62,499 nt of DNA from Micavibrio sp. UBA6212 (GTDB taxonomy: Bacteria; Pseudomonadota; Alphaproteobacteria; Micavibrionales; Micavibrionaceae). The stretch spans positions 89,829-152,327 of the forward strand of contig DISK01000007.1 in assembly GCA_002421905.1 (NCBI GenBank), given 5' to 3'. A program made the position numbers and the translations under genes. This document shows, piece after piece, positions 32,341-40,207 of this stretch (position 1 is the first letter of the stretch; the number at the start of each line of letters is the position of its first letter). Under the pieces are notes generated by a model. That model did no database searches, had not been told where the DNA came from, and saw only the letters and a program-made list of their open reading frames with translations.

Positions 32341-33834
32341 TTGAACAACTGTGGATTTCCGCTTTTTGTGGCGCTGTGGAACAGGGTGCAGGGATTAGAG
32401 ACTCCCCTTGTCCATTTTTCTATTGCAGCGTTTCTGGAAGAGAGATGGACAAAAGGCGAAAGGAAAATATTATTGATGGCGTTCCGCGCCTGCGGGAAAT
32501 CGACATTGGTGGGATTGTTCTGTGTCTGGCTTTTATGGCGCAATCCCGATTTGCGGGTTTTGGTGCTTTCAGCTGATCTGGCTTTGGCTGAGAAAATGGT
32601 GCGCAATGTCAAACGCATTTTGGAGAAGCATCCTTTGACCCGTCATTTGAAGCCCAAGCAGAGCGATCAATGGGGCAGTGACCGATTTACCATCCGGCGC
32701 AATTTGGAATTACGCGACCCGTCAATGCTGGCCAAGAGCATCACCACCAACCTGACCGGAACGCGCGCCGATGTGATTATTTGTGATGATGTCGAGGTTC
32801 CCAGAACCAGCAATAATGTCGAAAAACGTGAGGTGTTGCGCGAGCGATTGATGGAACTGGATTATATTCTGACCCCTGACGGGATGCAGTTATATGTTGG
32901 AACGCCACATTGTTTTCATACGATTTATGGAGAGGAACCGCGCCGCGAACTGGGTGAAGAACAGATTTTTCTGGACGGGTTTGCGCGACTGGTTATTCCG
33001 GTTTTGAATGACGCGGGGAAGAGTGTCTGGCCGGAGCGTTTTTCACAAGAAAAAATCCAAGACATTCTGAAGCGCACTGGCCCTGCCCATTTCAGAAGTC
33101 AGATGATGTGCGAACCTGCACATATTTCCGATGGATATTTCAATGCCGATCAATTGGTTTTGTATAAAGGTGATTTGATTTACCGCGAGGCAGGAGGTGA
33201 AGCTGTTCTGGCGGTTGATGGGCGACGTATGGTATCGGCCTCGGCATGGTGGGATCCGTCTTTTGGGCGCGAGGTGGAAGGAAAGCGCCGCGACCGAAGC
33301 GTGGTGGCAATTGTTTATACCGACGAGGACGGGGAATATTGGTTGCACCATCTGGCGCAGATCAAAGTCAAAGAAGGTGCAGGGGATGAAGCAACCCAGC
33401 AATGCGAGCAGATTTGCGAACTGGTCAAGAGATTTCATCTGCCGTCACTACGGGTTGAGACAAATGGAATTGGAAAATTTTTGCCCAGCATTTTGCGTAA
33501 AGAATTGTCCTATGCAGGACTTGCCTGTCAGGTCTTCGAAGAAAATTCAAGCCGTTCCAAGGATCAGCGGATTTTGGAGGCTTTGGATGCGCCTTTGGCT
33601 GCGCGGGCGGTGCATGTTCATGCCAGTGTTTTTCATACGCCCTTTATAGGTGAGTTCGAGGACTGGTCTCCTGATAAAAGCGGCGGCCATGATGATTATC
33701 TGGATGCGGTGGCGGGTGCTGTTGCTCATGCTCCCATGCGGATCAGGCGTATTTATGTCGATCGGCGACGTGCCAAGTGGCAGGGCGGTGCGGGCAGTTT
33801 GCCGCAAAAAGCAAAAAGTGATTTTGAAGTTTAG
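32341..33834 (+). CDS. Terminase large subunit, DNA packaging motor
   Basis: A 497-aa packaging ATPase-nuclease. The ATPase half has Walker A-like FRACGKSTLVGL (near 48-59) and Walker B TRADVIICDDVEVP (near 140). The nuclease half has WWDPSFGREVEG (near 300), a D-rich strand RSVVAIVYTDEDGEYWL, LRVETNGIGKFLP (near 376), and the final GGHDDYLDAVAGAV, which carries metal-binding aspartates. It starts with TTG at 32341, six bases after GGGGG; TTG at 32335 is too close to the site. The presence of all catalytic blocks says packaging is likely functional. Confidence 0.92.
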   Translation: MNNCGFPLFVALWNRVQGLETPLVHFSIAAFLEERWTKGERKILLMAFRACGKSTLVGLFCVWLLWRNPDLRVLVLSADLALAEKMVRNVKRILEKHPLTRHLKPKQSDQWGSDRFTIRRNLELRDPSMLAKSITTNLTGTRADVIICDDVEVPRTSNNVEKREVLRERLMELDYILTPDGMQLYVGTPHCFHTIYGEEPRRELGEEQIFLDGFARLVIPVLNDAGKSVWPERFSQEKIQDILKRTGPAHFRSQMMCEPAHISDGYFNADQLVLYKGDLIYREAGGEAVLAVDGRRMVSASAWWDPSFGREVEGKRRDRSVVAIVYTDEDGEYWLHHLAQIKVKEGAGDEATQQCEQICELVKRFHLPSLRVETNGIGKFLPSILRKELSYAGLACQVFEENSSRSKDQRILEALDAPLAARAVHVHASVFHTPFIGEFEDWSPDKSGGHDDYLDAVAGAVAHAPMRIRRIYVDRRRAKWQGGAGSLPQKAKSDFEV

Positions 33835-33868
33835 ACAGTGAGGAAAACATGGAGTTGGAGAAAGAAAA

Positions 33869-34159
33869 ATGAGCGAAACCATTTTACAAACATTCGGATG
33901 GTGGATCGGGGTGATTGAATTGCCCACGCTTTCTGCGTTGTTCTGGATGATCTGGACATCCCGCAAGGAATTCGAGAGGGGGTTACAGGATGTGAGAGCT
34001 GAGTTGACCTTGCACATGATTGATGTAGCGCGCAGCTATGCCCAGACCAAAGATTTGCGGTTACTGGAAAACCGTTTGACTGCGCATTTGCTCCGGATCG
34101 AAGCAAAGCTTGATGTGACGGCTTTGAAGGCCGAGAAAAACTCCATAGAGAAAGGATAA
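33869..34159 (+). CDS. Membrane-anchored coiled-coil protein in the lysis region, 96 aa
   Basis: A short protein with an N-terminal membrane segment (TFGWWIGVIELPTLSALFWMIW, about residues 8-29) and a helical, charged tail (DVRAELTLHMIDVARSYAQT). GGAGTTGGAGAAAG precedes the ATG. This form and its position just before the cell wall hydrolase suit a spanin-like or accessory holin protein. No family motif confirms this. Confidence 0.65.
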   Translation: MSETILQTFGWWIGVIELPTLSALFWMIWTSRKEFERGLQDVRAELTLHMIDVARSYAQTKDLRLLENRLTAHLLRIEAKLDVTALKAEKNSIEKG

Positions 34160-34166
34160 ATCAATC

Positions 34167-34655
34167 ATGGATAAACCAAAACTTACTCCGTTGCCGTCTT
34201 CAAAAGATGCAGGGGACGAGAAAACACGCGCCGTCCTCAAGGACATGGAACTGGATACGATGGCGCGCACCATTTGGGGAGAAGCACGGGGGGAAGGCAT
34301 GGCCGGAATGGAGGCTGTTGCGATGGTGATTATGAACCGTGTGGATGTTTCGCATAAACATGGCGGATATTGGTGGGGCAATTCGGTGATCGAGGTGTGC
34401 CGAAAACCTTACCAGTTTTCCTGTTGGAACAAGGATGATCCGAATTTGCCGCGCTTGTTGTCGGTGACAAAGGACAATGCTTATTTTGCAACGGCCAAAC
34501 GCGTTGCCCAAAGAGCTTTGCTTGGGTTTTTGAAAGACCAGACCAAGGGCGCCACACATTATCATACAAGGAATGTGTCGCCATCGTGGAGCAAGGGATT
34601 AAGACCTTGCGCGGTGATCGGGCGTCATTTGTTTTATAAACTGGCGGAGGATTAA
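34167..34655 (+). CDS. Cell wall hydrolase, SleB family (endolysin)
   Basis: A 162-aa peptidoglycan hydrolase of the SleB/hydrolase-2 family. It shows the defining ARTIWGEARGEGMAGMEAVA and VAMVIMNRV block (about residues 31-55), with the catalytic Glu in WGEARGE, then CRKPYQFSCWNKDDPN (about 84-99) and GATHYHTRNVSPSW. No signal peptide is seen, so it would reach the wall through the holin. It is coupled to the following holin: the stop codon is directly followed by the next ATG. Confidence 0.92.
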   Translation: MDKPKLTPLPSSKDAGDEKTRAVLKDMELDTMARTIWGEARGEGMAGMEAVAMVIMNRVDVSHKHGGYWWGNSVIEVCRKPYQFSCWNKDDPNLPRLLSVTKDNAYFATAKRVAQRALLGFLKDQTKGATHYHTRNVSPSWSKGLRPCAVIGRHLFYKLAED

Positions 34656-35210
34656 ATGACTTTACCTTTATTGGCGCAAATTGGAATTCCGGTTTTGGTG
34701 AAAGGATTGGCCGAAGGATTGGCGCAATTGAAATCCCCTGTGGCACAGGGGGCATCTGCCGCTTTATCGGAGTTATCCGAGGCGTTCGGCAACGGTGCGG
34801 TTTCTGATACACAGTTGACAGAGCTGCATCGGCATCTGGAAAAAATTCAGGAGCTGGAAAGCGGAGAGCGCAGCAATTTTGTATCACAGGTGAATGAAAG
34901 CCTGAGGGTGGAAATTGCATCGTCCGATTTATATGTGCGGCGAATGCGTCCAACATTCGGGTATATTATCGCCTTGACTTGGGGGATGCAAATGCTGGCG
35001 ATTTCGTATGTGATTGTTTTTAATACGGTACAGGCCACGCTGGTGATTGATGCGGTTGCAAGCCTTGGAACAATCTGGGCGGTGGGGCTGTCCGTTCTGG
35101 GGGTTTATGTGTATCAGCGTACCAGTGAAAAGAAAATCAGCGTTCCGCCTGCTGTTCCTGTTGCAACAAGTGAGCCGGTAGAGCGAGTGCGGTCGTCGTA
35201 TAATGAGTAG
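34656..35210 (+). CDS. Holin, gene-transfer-agent 3TM type
   Basis: A 184-aa protein with two to three membrane segments, FGYIIALTWGMQMLAISYVIVF and ASLGTIWAVGLSVLGVYVY, after a helical soluble part with HLEKIQELESGERSNFV and RRMRPTFGY. The R-RPTF-Y lead into paired membrane helices is what I associate with the 3TM holin family named after gene transfer agents. GGAGGATTAA precedes the start. It follows the SleB gene without a gap and would release it at lysis. It is the last particle gene. Confidence 0.82.
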   Translation: MTLPLLAQIGIPVLVKGLAEGLAQLKSPVAQGASAALSELSEAFGNGAVSDTQLTELHRHLEKIQELESGERSNFVSQVNESLRVEIASSDLYVRRMRPTFGYIIALTWGMQMLAISYVIVFNTVQATLVIDAVASLGTIWAVGLSVLGVYVYQRTSEKKISVPPAVPVATSEPVERVRSSYNE

Positions 35211-35516
35211 GCTTGTTTTATCTTTGTAGTTATTATCGTCCCCATACTTTCAAGTACCCCCACATTTTAAGCACCCCCACCCTGACCCTCCCCCCTAAAG
35301 GGGGAGGGGATAGAAGAGATTGGCCCCCTCAAGGGGGAGGAGATAAGGGAAGTAAGTCCTCTCCCTTGAGGCATCTGGCAGCCTTTCTAACTATTTGAAA
35401 TTAAATAGATAAAATGCACATATTTTTCCTGTGTAGATATTGTGCAGGAATTTTCTGCAAAAGTCACAAAAACACGATCCCTAATATACCTAAAATGAGG
35501 TAGAGAGATGCGCGAA
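35211..35516. repeat. C/G-rich hairpin repeats after the particle operon
   Basis: This 306-base gap between the holin and ardA genes holds several hairpins and no convincing gene. CCCTCCCCC (35286-35294) pairs with GGGGGAGGG (35300-35308). CCTCAAGGGGGAGG (35327-35340) pairs with CCTCTCCCTTGAGG (35358-35371) with one mismatch. Such elements are common dispersed bacterial repeats and could end transcription from both sides. The remainder, 35372-35516, is A/T-rich with nothing recognisable. Confidence 0.7.
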
Positions 35517-36077
35517 TTACGCGCATCTGAAGATGTAGTTTTTACCTGCGATGGTGGTTTCGGAATAATCCATGCCGAGGTCTCGGGCGATAGCATCAAG
35601 GTCAAGGTAGTAACGGATATTTTCTGGGATATCACCAAACAAACCGTCTTCGATAAATTGCTCAGCAAGATCGCGCAGACTATCCAGTTCATATATCTCG
35701 ATGTCATATCCGTCCGGATCATCTGATTGATAATCGAAGCTGTAGCCACATTCGCCAGTGGCAAGGATAACCCTGATTTTCTGGTCATCGGAAAAATATT
35801 CACAGGCATTGAAATAATCACCTATCGTACTTTGTTGGATAGAAAGAGCTTTGAACAACTCACAGTCAAGATCGTCACCGTCAATAAACTGGATTTCGAA
35901 TTCTTCTACCGGATGTCCGTAGTGGTTCAAAAGGCGAGATGATTTATCCGTGAATTGTTGGGCACTACGAAAGTAAAAACCGCAAGCTGATATGTCATAG
36001 GGTTGTGCATGGAGCAAAGGCTCTTGGGTCTGGATTTGAAGCTGAAATTCACAGGATGGGATATTTTGTTTTTGCAT
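35517..36077 (-). CDS. ardA: ArdA-type antirestriction protein
   Basis: A 186-aa acidic DNA mimic of the ArdA family, which binds and blocks type I restriction-modification enzymes. The C-terminus is nearly canonical: SLRDLAEQFIEDGLFGDIPE followed by NIRYYLDLDAIARDLGMDYS and a Tyr-rich end (KNYIFRC). The middle has many Asp and Glu (IDGDDLDCELF, YQSDDPDGYDIEIYELD). The ATG at 36077 has AAAGGAAGAAC ahead of it; the frame is open to 36134. It is convergent with the particle operon. ArdA usually travels on plasmids and integrative elements, so it probably belongs to the mobile segment. Confidence 0.9.
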   Translation of the reverse strand: MQKQNIPSCEFQLQIQTQEPLLHAQPYDISACGFYFRSAQQFTDKSSRLLNHYGHPVEEFEIQFIDGDDLDCELFKALSIQQSTIGDYFNACEYFSDDQKIRVILATGECGYSFDYQSDDPDGYDIEIYELDSLRDLAEQFIEDGLFGDIPENIRYYLDLDAIARDLGMDYSETTIAGKNYIFRCA

Positions 36078-36337
36078 GATGTTCTTCCTTTCTCGTGTCT
36101 GTTTCGAACGCCGAAAAATCAGGCAGGGGATCAAGCTTCTTTTGCATGGTCAACACGGGAAGCCTTCAGGCTGAGTGGCGCGGGCAGCACCATTGCAGAA
36201 GCAGCGCTCCTGGCCATAAAGGCAGTTCATAACGGTAACAGAGCGGGAAATGGGGAAGATATCATAAAGATTATTATTTTAGTCACTTTGATTTGAAGCA
36301 AATAGAAAATGGTAGGGTCTTTTATATAAGTTCAGGT
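36078..36337. other. Intergenic stretch with a possible gene remnant
   Basis: This 260-base gap lies upstream of ardA and downstream of nrdG. A plus-strand frame (36003-36296) crosses it, whose last part reads STREAFRLSGAGSTIAEAAL then LAIKAVHNGNRAGNGEDI; this has plausible protein composition but no start of its own outside ardA. It may be a decayed gene fragment at the edge of the mobile segment. No attachment-type repeat matching the left side was found. Confidence 0.3.
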
Positions 36338-37096
36338 TTAGAAGTTTCTAAATTTAATATTGAAATATTTGGACTTTGGGATGGCTCTTATGTCCAGAAT
36401 TTGTGCTTGAGGAGGTAGAAATCCGAGCGTGGGGCGGTTATTGTCCGCGCAAAAATTTTGAATGGAGTATGTTCCCGAATACTCTCTGTGCTCAAGATCA
36501 TCTATAATCCCGATAATATCTGTTTCATTCATTAATCCAGTGTGAACAGTGGTACGTACTTCAAATGGAATGCGAGATTGATTGCATAACAAATTAAGAG
36601 TCTCGGAAAATTTTTCAAATTTATCAACACCAGTAACTTTTTTGAATTTATGAGAAGGAGCCTTGTAGTCAAGGGCAACATAATCAAGCAATCCCAGTTC
36701 CAGAAATTCGCGGATTATATCCGGTCTGAGGCCATTTGTATCAAGTTTTACGGCATATCCAAGATTTTTTACATCTTGGATAAATTTTCCCAAAGCCGGA
36801 TAGGAGGAGGCCTCTCCACCCGAAAGAACGACTCCATCCAGAAGTCCTTGACGCTTGTGCAGAAACTTCATGACATCTTCGACAGTTCCACGGCCTTTGC
36901 CTTTAACAATCTGGGGGTTATGACAGTAACCGCACCTCATGTTGCATCCGGTAAACCATATAATGCAGGCAGTCTGGTCAGGAAAATCCAGCATGGTAAA
37001 GGGGGTAACTGAATAAATCGGCAGAGTCCCCGCTTGAGTAGGCAAGTGAGTTTGTGAGGACTCTGCTGTTTTATTTGTTGCAAGATACGCTGACAC
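36338..37096 (-). CDS. nrdG: Anaerobic ribonucleotide reductase activating protein
   Basis: A 252-aa radical SAM enzyme that installs the glycyl radical on NrdD. The cluster motif is CNMRCGYCHNP (about residues 51-61), followed by VLSGGEASSYP (near 95), the SAM-binding Gly-Gly-Glu. It is longer at both ends than the shortest E. coli-type NrdG (about 155 aa) and resembles the longer form in many bacteria (YjjW/PflA-like length), which is known for NrdG partners of this NrdD class. The GTG start overlaps the nrdD stop by one base, giving coupling. Confidence 0.92.
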   Translation of the reverse strand: MSAYLATNKTAESSQTHLPTQAGTLPIYSVTPFTMLDFPDQTACIIWFTGCNMRCGYCHNPQIVKGKGRGTVEDVMKFLHKRQGLLDGVVLSGGEASSYPALGKFIQDVKNLGYAVKLDTNGLRPDIIREFLELGLLDYVALDYKAPSHKFKKVTGVDKFEKFSETLNLLCNQSRIPFEVRTTVHTGLMNETDIIGIIDDLEHREYSGTYSIQNFCADNNRPTLGFLPPQAQILDIRAIPKSKYFNIKFRNF

Positions 37097-39108
37097 TAGA
37101 CACCTGTGAACAAGCTTCCAGTGTCCACCCAGTCTTCTTTGAAGTGCTTGCGTTCACGATGCTCGCCTTGTTTACCTTTGTTAAAACTATCCACTGGACG
37201 GAAATATCCCATGACGCGAGTCCAGACTTTTGTTCTCTCCTGACAATGTGGACATTCTGGCTGTTCTCCGTTCAGGTAGCCGTGTGTATCGCATACAGAA
37301 AAGACAGGCGTAACTGTGATATATGGCAGTTGGTAGTTGCTGATTACTTTTTTGACAAAGCGTTTGCAGGCTTCTGCACTGCTGAGTTTTTCATTCATAT
37401 ATAAATGAAGAACGGTGCCCCCTGTATATTTACACTGAAGTTTGTTTTGTAGATCCAGTGCTTCAAATGGGTCTTCTGTATGGTCAGCAGGAATTTGTGA
37501 CGAATTAGTATAGTAAATATTTTCGTCGAACCCAGCCTGAATGATGCCGTCATAACGTTTTTTGTCTTCTTTGGCAAAACGATAGGTTGTTCCCTCTGCA
37601 GGTGTGGCTTCAAGATTATAGAGATTTCCTGTTTCTTCCTGATAACCGAGAAGTTTATTACGCATATGATCCAGAATATCCAGACTCATTTGGATTCCAC
37701 GCTCATCAGAAATGTCATAGGCATCATTTGTAAAGTTCCGTACCATCTCATTCATGCCATTAACACCAATGGTAGAGAAGTGATTGCGGAAAAATGGCAG
37801 GTAGCGGCCTGTATAAGGATATAATCCACGGTCATACATTTGTTTGACAAAGACACGCTTTTTCTCAAGAGTTGATTTTGAGATGTCCATGAGACGATCA
37901 ATCTCGGCCATCATACCTTCCAAGTTGTCTTTATAAAGGTATCCGAGGCGTGCCATGTTCAGTGTGACTACTCCTAAGGATCCTGTCATTTCCGCAGAGC
38001 CAAACAAACCGTTTCCGCGTTTGAGCAATTCTCGCAAATCAAGTTGCAAACGACAGCACATAGATCTCACAGCACCTGGTGAATAGGCTTCCGGATTTGG
38101 TTTACGTTCTCCTGTTTTTTCATCAATCATATACTGGCTGCCGATAAAATTCTGGAAGTAGGAGCTTCCTACTTTTGCTGTGTTTTCGAAAATGGCTTGG
38201 GCTACTTTGCTGTCCCAGTTGAAATCTTCGGTAATATTTACGGTCGGAATAGGAAATGTGAAAGGCTGACCTCTTGAATCACCTTCTGTCATGACCTCAT
38301 AATAAGCTATATTAATCATTTCCATTTCCGGCCCAAAATGACCAAAAGTCATATCCTCAAGGCTACGGATTCCCATGTCACGCTGTTGAGCTTTGACAAG
38401 GAGTTCCTTGTTCTCTATAGCCTTGAACAGATGAATATCATTTGCTGTTGGAAACTGATTTTTCAAATCATCGGGTGCCGTAATATCCAGTGTGATATTT
38501 GTAAAAGGAGATTGTCCCCACCGTGCAGGGACGTTCAAATTATAAACGAACTGGCGAATTGCCTTTTTGACTTCGCGAAAGCTGAGATTGTCATGAAAAA
38601 CGTAGGGCGCCAGATATGTATCAAAGCTGGAAAAAGCCTGAGCCCCAGCCCATTCAGATTGCAAGATTCCCAGAAAGTTTGACATTTGCCCTAGAGCTTC
38701 GCGGAAATGGCGTGGAGGACGTGACGACACACGACCGCCAACACCGTTAAAGCCCTCATTCAAAAGGGCACGCAGTGACCATCCTGCGCAATATCCAGTC
38801 AAACAATCAAGATCATGAATATGAAGGTCTCCCTGGCGGTGGGCATTTCCCTCTTCGGGGCTGTAAATCTCGTCCAGCCAGAAATTGGCAATAACTTTTC
38901 CGGCCACATTATTAATCAAACCCGCATTGGAATATCCCGTATTTGCATTAGCACGAATCCGCCAATCTGATCCGGAAATATATTCACTTACAGCCTCAGA
39001 ACAATCCACATTGGTTCCGCCAAACAAGGTTATTATCTGGTCTAATTTGGATTTGGTTGTTTTATTTGTTGGGAAGGCTGTAATTTTTTCCGCAAGAGTT
39101 TGTGACAT
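37096..39108 (-). CDS. nrdD: Anaerobic ribonucleoside-triphosphate reductase
   Basis: A 670-aa oxygen-sensitive class III ribonucleotide reductase that makes dNTPs without O2. The C-terminal zinc site reads CDTHGYLNGEQPECPHCQ and the glycyl-radical loop is RVMGYFRPV. The N-terminal part has DLHIHDLDCLTGYCAGWSLR, typical of this type. Length fits. The frame extends to 39141, but the ATG at 39108 is preceded by AAAAGGAG. The promoter region (39199-39266) carries two NrdR-type boxes and an FNR-type box. nrdG follows directly. Confidence 0.96.
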   Translation of the reverse strand: MSQTLAEKITAFPTNKTTKSKLDQIITLFGGTNVDCSEAVSEYISGSDWRIRANANTGYSNAGLINNVAGKVIANFWLDEIYSPEEGNAHRQGDLHIHDLDCLTGYCAGWSLRALLNEGFNGVGGRVSSRPPRHFREALGQMSNFLGILQSEWAGAQAFSSFDTYLAPYVFHDNLSFREVKKAIRQFVYNLNVPARWGQSPFTNITLDITAPDDLKNQFPTANDIHLFKAIENKELLVKAQQRDMGIRSLEDMTFGHFGPEMEMINIAYYEVMTEGDSRGQPFTFPIPTVNITEDFNWDSKVAQAIFENTAKVGSSYFQNFIGSQYMIDEKTGERKPNPEAYSPGAVRSMCCRLQLDLRELLKRGNGLFGSAEMTGSLGVVTLNMARLGYLYKDNLEGMMAEIDRLMDISKSTLEKKRVFVKQMYDRGLYPYTGRYLPFFRNHFSTIGVNGMNEMVRNFTNDAYDISDERGIQMSLDILDHMRNKLLGYQEETGNLYNLEATPAEGTTYRFAKEDKKRYDGIIQAGFDENIYYTNSSQIPADHTEDPFEALDLQNKLQCKYTGGTVLHLYMNEKLSSAEACKRFVKKVISNYQLPYITVTPVFSVCDTHGYLNGEQPECPHCQERTKVWTRVMGYFRPVDSFNKGKQGEHRERKHFKEDWVDTGSLFTGV

Positions 39109-39198
39109 GAAGTTTCTCCTTTTCACATTGACGAGTGGCAATATTATTCAATTGTAGATTTTCTGGGGGCCGAGGCCTGTGGAAAACTTTGTGGATAA

Positions 39199-39214
39199 AC
39201 GCAATATATTGTGT
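39199..39214. promoter_or_regulatory. NrdR box 1 upstream of nrdD
   Basis: ACGCAATATATTGTGT matches the NrdR consensus (acaCwAtATaTwGtgt) at almost every position. NrdR is the ATP/dATP-sensing repressor of ribonucleotide reductase genes. Its place, just after the start site implied by the FNR box, suits repression. Confidence 0.75.
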
Positions 39215-39224
39215 CTATATACAA

Positions 39225-39230
39225 AAAATA
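39225..39230 (-). promoter_or_regulatory. Putative -10 hexamer of nrdD
   Basis: On the minus strand, TATTTT lies exactly where the -10 element belongs if the FNR box at 39253-39266 is centred at -41.5 (start site near 39218). The reading is positional, not experimental. Confidence 0.5.
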
Positions 39231-39245
39231 TACAAAATGTAGATG
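39230..39245. promoter_or_regulatory. NrdR box 2 upstream of nrdD
   Basis: The core CAAAATGTAG matches 8 of 10 conserved core positions of the NrdR box. Its centre lies 31 bp from that of box 1, which is three helical turns, the usual spacing of paired NrdR sites. Confidence 0.6.
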
Positions 39246-39252
39246 TGTGAAC

Positions 39253-39266
39253 TTGACTTGAGTCAA
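39253..39266. promoter_or_regulatory. FNR/DNR-type box upstream of nrdD
   Basis: TTGAC-TTGA-GTCAA is a perfect palindrome of the FNR type (TTGAT-N4-ATCAA with one symmetric change). It is 145 bases upstream of nrdD and fits an anaerobic activator site at -41.5. Confidence 0.75.
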
Positions 39267-39297
39267 TGAAGAAAAGAATTTTTGGAAAAAAATAAAA

Positions 39298-40203
39298 TTA
39301 GGCAGATTTAATCCATCTGTACCCATCTTCTCCGTGATAAAAGCCATTGGAAAATGGGACTTGTAATCCGTTTTTTTTCAATTCAGAAAGCGCCTCTTTA
39401 GGGGAAAGTTTATTGTCCAAAACATCGCGGTATAAGCACGATGTCTTAATCATGTCATGATTATGGGGAGATAGTCTAAATGCATGAATGCCCATCCTTT
39501 TCATGTCATCGAGTTCATTCAGCAGAGTAAGACAATGATAGGAGAGAGTCTGAATACCATTTATGCTTAGAAACGGGGTTCCATTAATTGTATTAAGGGT
39601 CATACCATCTGAATCTTCCTCGCAGACAAACTGGCAGTTGTCTTTAACGCGATTGTGCGCGCGTGCATGATAACAACGAGCTGAAAGAGCCAATCCTACA
39701 CGCCCATATACTTGAACTTCAATTGTTACATCCAGTTGTCTGGCTTTTCTGGCCAAGTTTGATAAGGCGGTGGCTGGTAATTCCTGAGGAAGAGTGAAGT
39801 GTTTTGCTCCTTTTGAAGCTAGAAAACCCATTGTATCTTCATTATAGACATTAAAGAATGGGCCTATTCTGTGTGGTTTGCCGCGAAGATGATATAGGGC
39901 AGAAGAATCGTTTGCCTCAATTTCATATGCATCCAAGGAGCATATCTCTTCAGTCATTTTTCGTTCGCGATGGATCATGACTTCTGCCAGAGAAGAGAAA
40001 ACAACCCTCTTACCGGCATTTTGTAACCTTTCTGATATTTCTTCGTAGTAAGGTTCAAAGAAAGGAGATCTTTTAGAGCAGATGACTTCGCCAATATAAA
40101 CAGTATCAATCGGAGTCTCATCTGCAATTCGAAAGTAAAAGTCACGCTTTCGTTCAGCAGGCCAGTGAAAAAGTATGGGGCCTATTGTGAGTTCAACGGT
40201 CAT
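39298..40203 (-). CDS. ubiV: Ubiquinone biosynthesis protein UbiV (U32 family)
   Basis: A 301-aa member of the peptidase U32 family that, with UbiU, performs O2-independent hydroxylation steps of ubiquinone synthesis and holds a 4Fe-4S cluster. Cys ligands appear in VICSKRS (near 42) and in the cluster ARCYHARAHNRVKDNCQFVC, the UbiV pattern. The ATG at 40203 follows TGGAGATAG and lies four bases after the ubiU stop. UbiT, UbiU and UbiV are adjacent here, beside anaerobic respiration genes, as expected from their role in keeping quinone available without oxygen. Confidence 0.93.
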   Translation of the reverse strand: MTVELTIGPILFHWPAERKRDFYFRIADETPIDTVYIGEVICSKRSPFFEPYYEEISERLQNAGKRVVFSSLAEVMIHRERKMTEEICSLDAYEIEANDSSALYHLRGKPHRIGPFFNVYNEDTMGFLASKGAKHFTLPQELPATALSNLARKARQLDVTIEVQVYGRVGLALSARCYHARAHNRVKDNCQFVCEEDSDGMTLNTINGTPFLSINGIQTLSYHCLTLLNELDDMKRMGIHAFRLSPHNHDMIKTSCLYRDVLDNKLSPKEALSELKKNGLQVPFSNGFYHGEDGYRWIKSA

Positions 40204-40207
40204 ATTT

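Noticed and set aside
32283..32576. Plus-strand 97-codon frame overlapping the terminase start
   Set aside because: Out of frame with the terminase, whose catalytic motifs are clear.
35213..35398. 61-codon frame in the C/G-rich repeat
   Set aside because: It is formed by the hairpin repeats and has no domain or ribosome binding site.
36003..36296. 97-codon plus-strand gene
   Set aside because: Its first third is antisense to ardA; only the last part looks protein-like, so it is listed as a remnant.
19943..36337. Attachment-site repeats flanking the particle module
   Set aside because: Both flanks were compared by eye and no shared direct repeat of useful length was seen; no tRNA at either edge.
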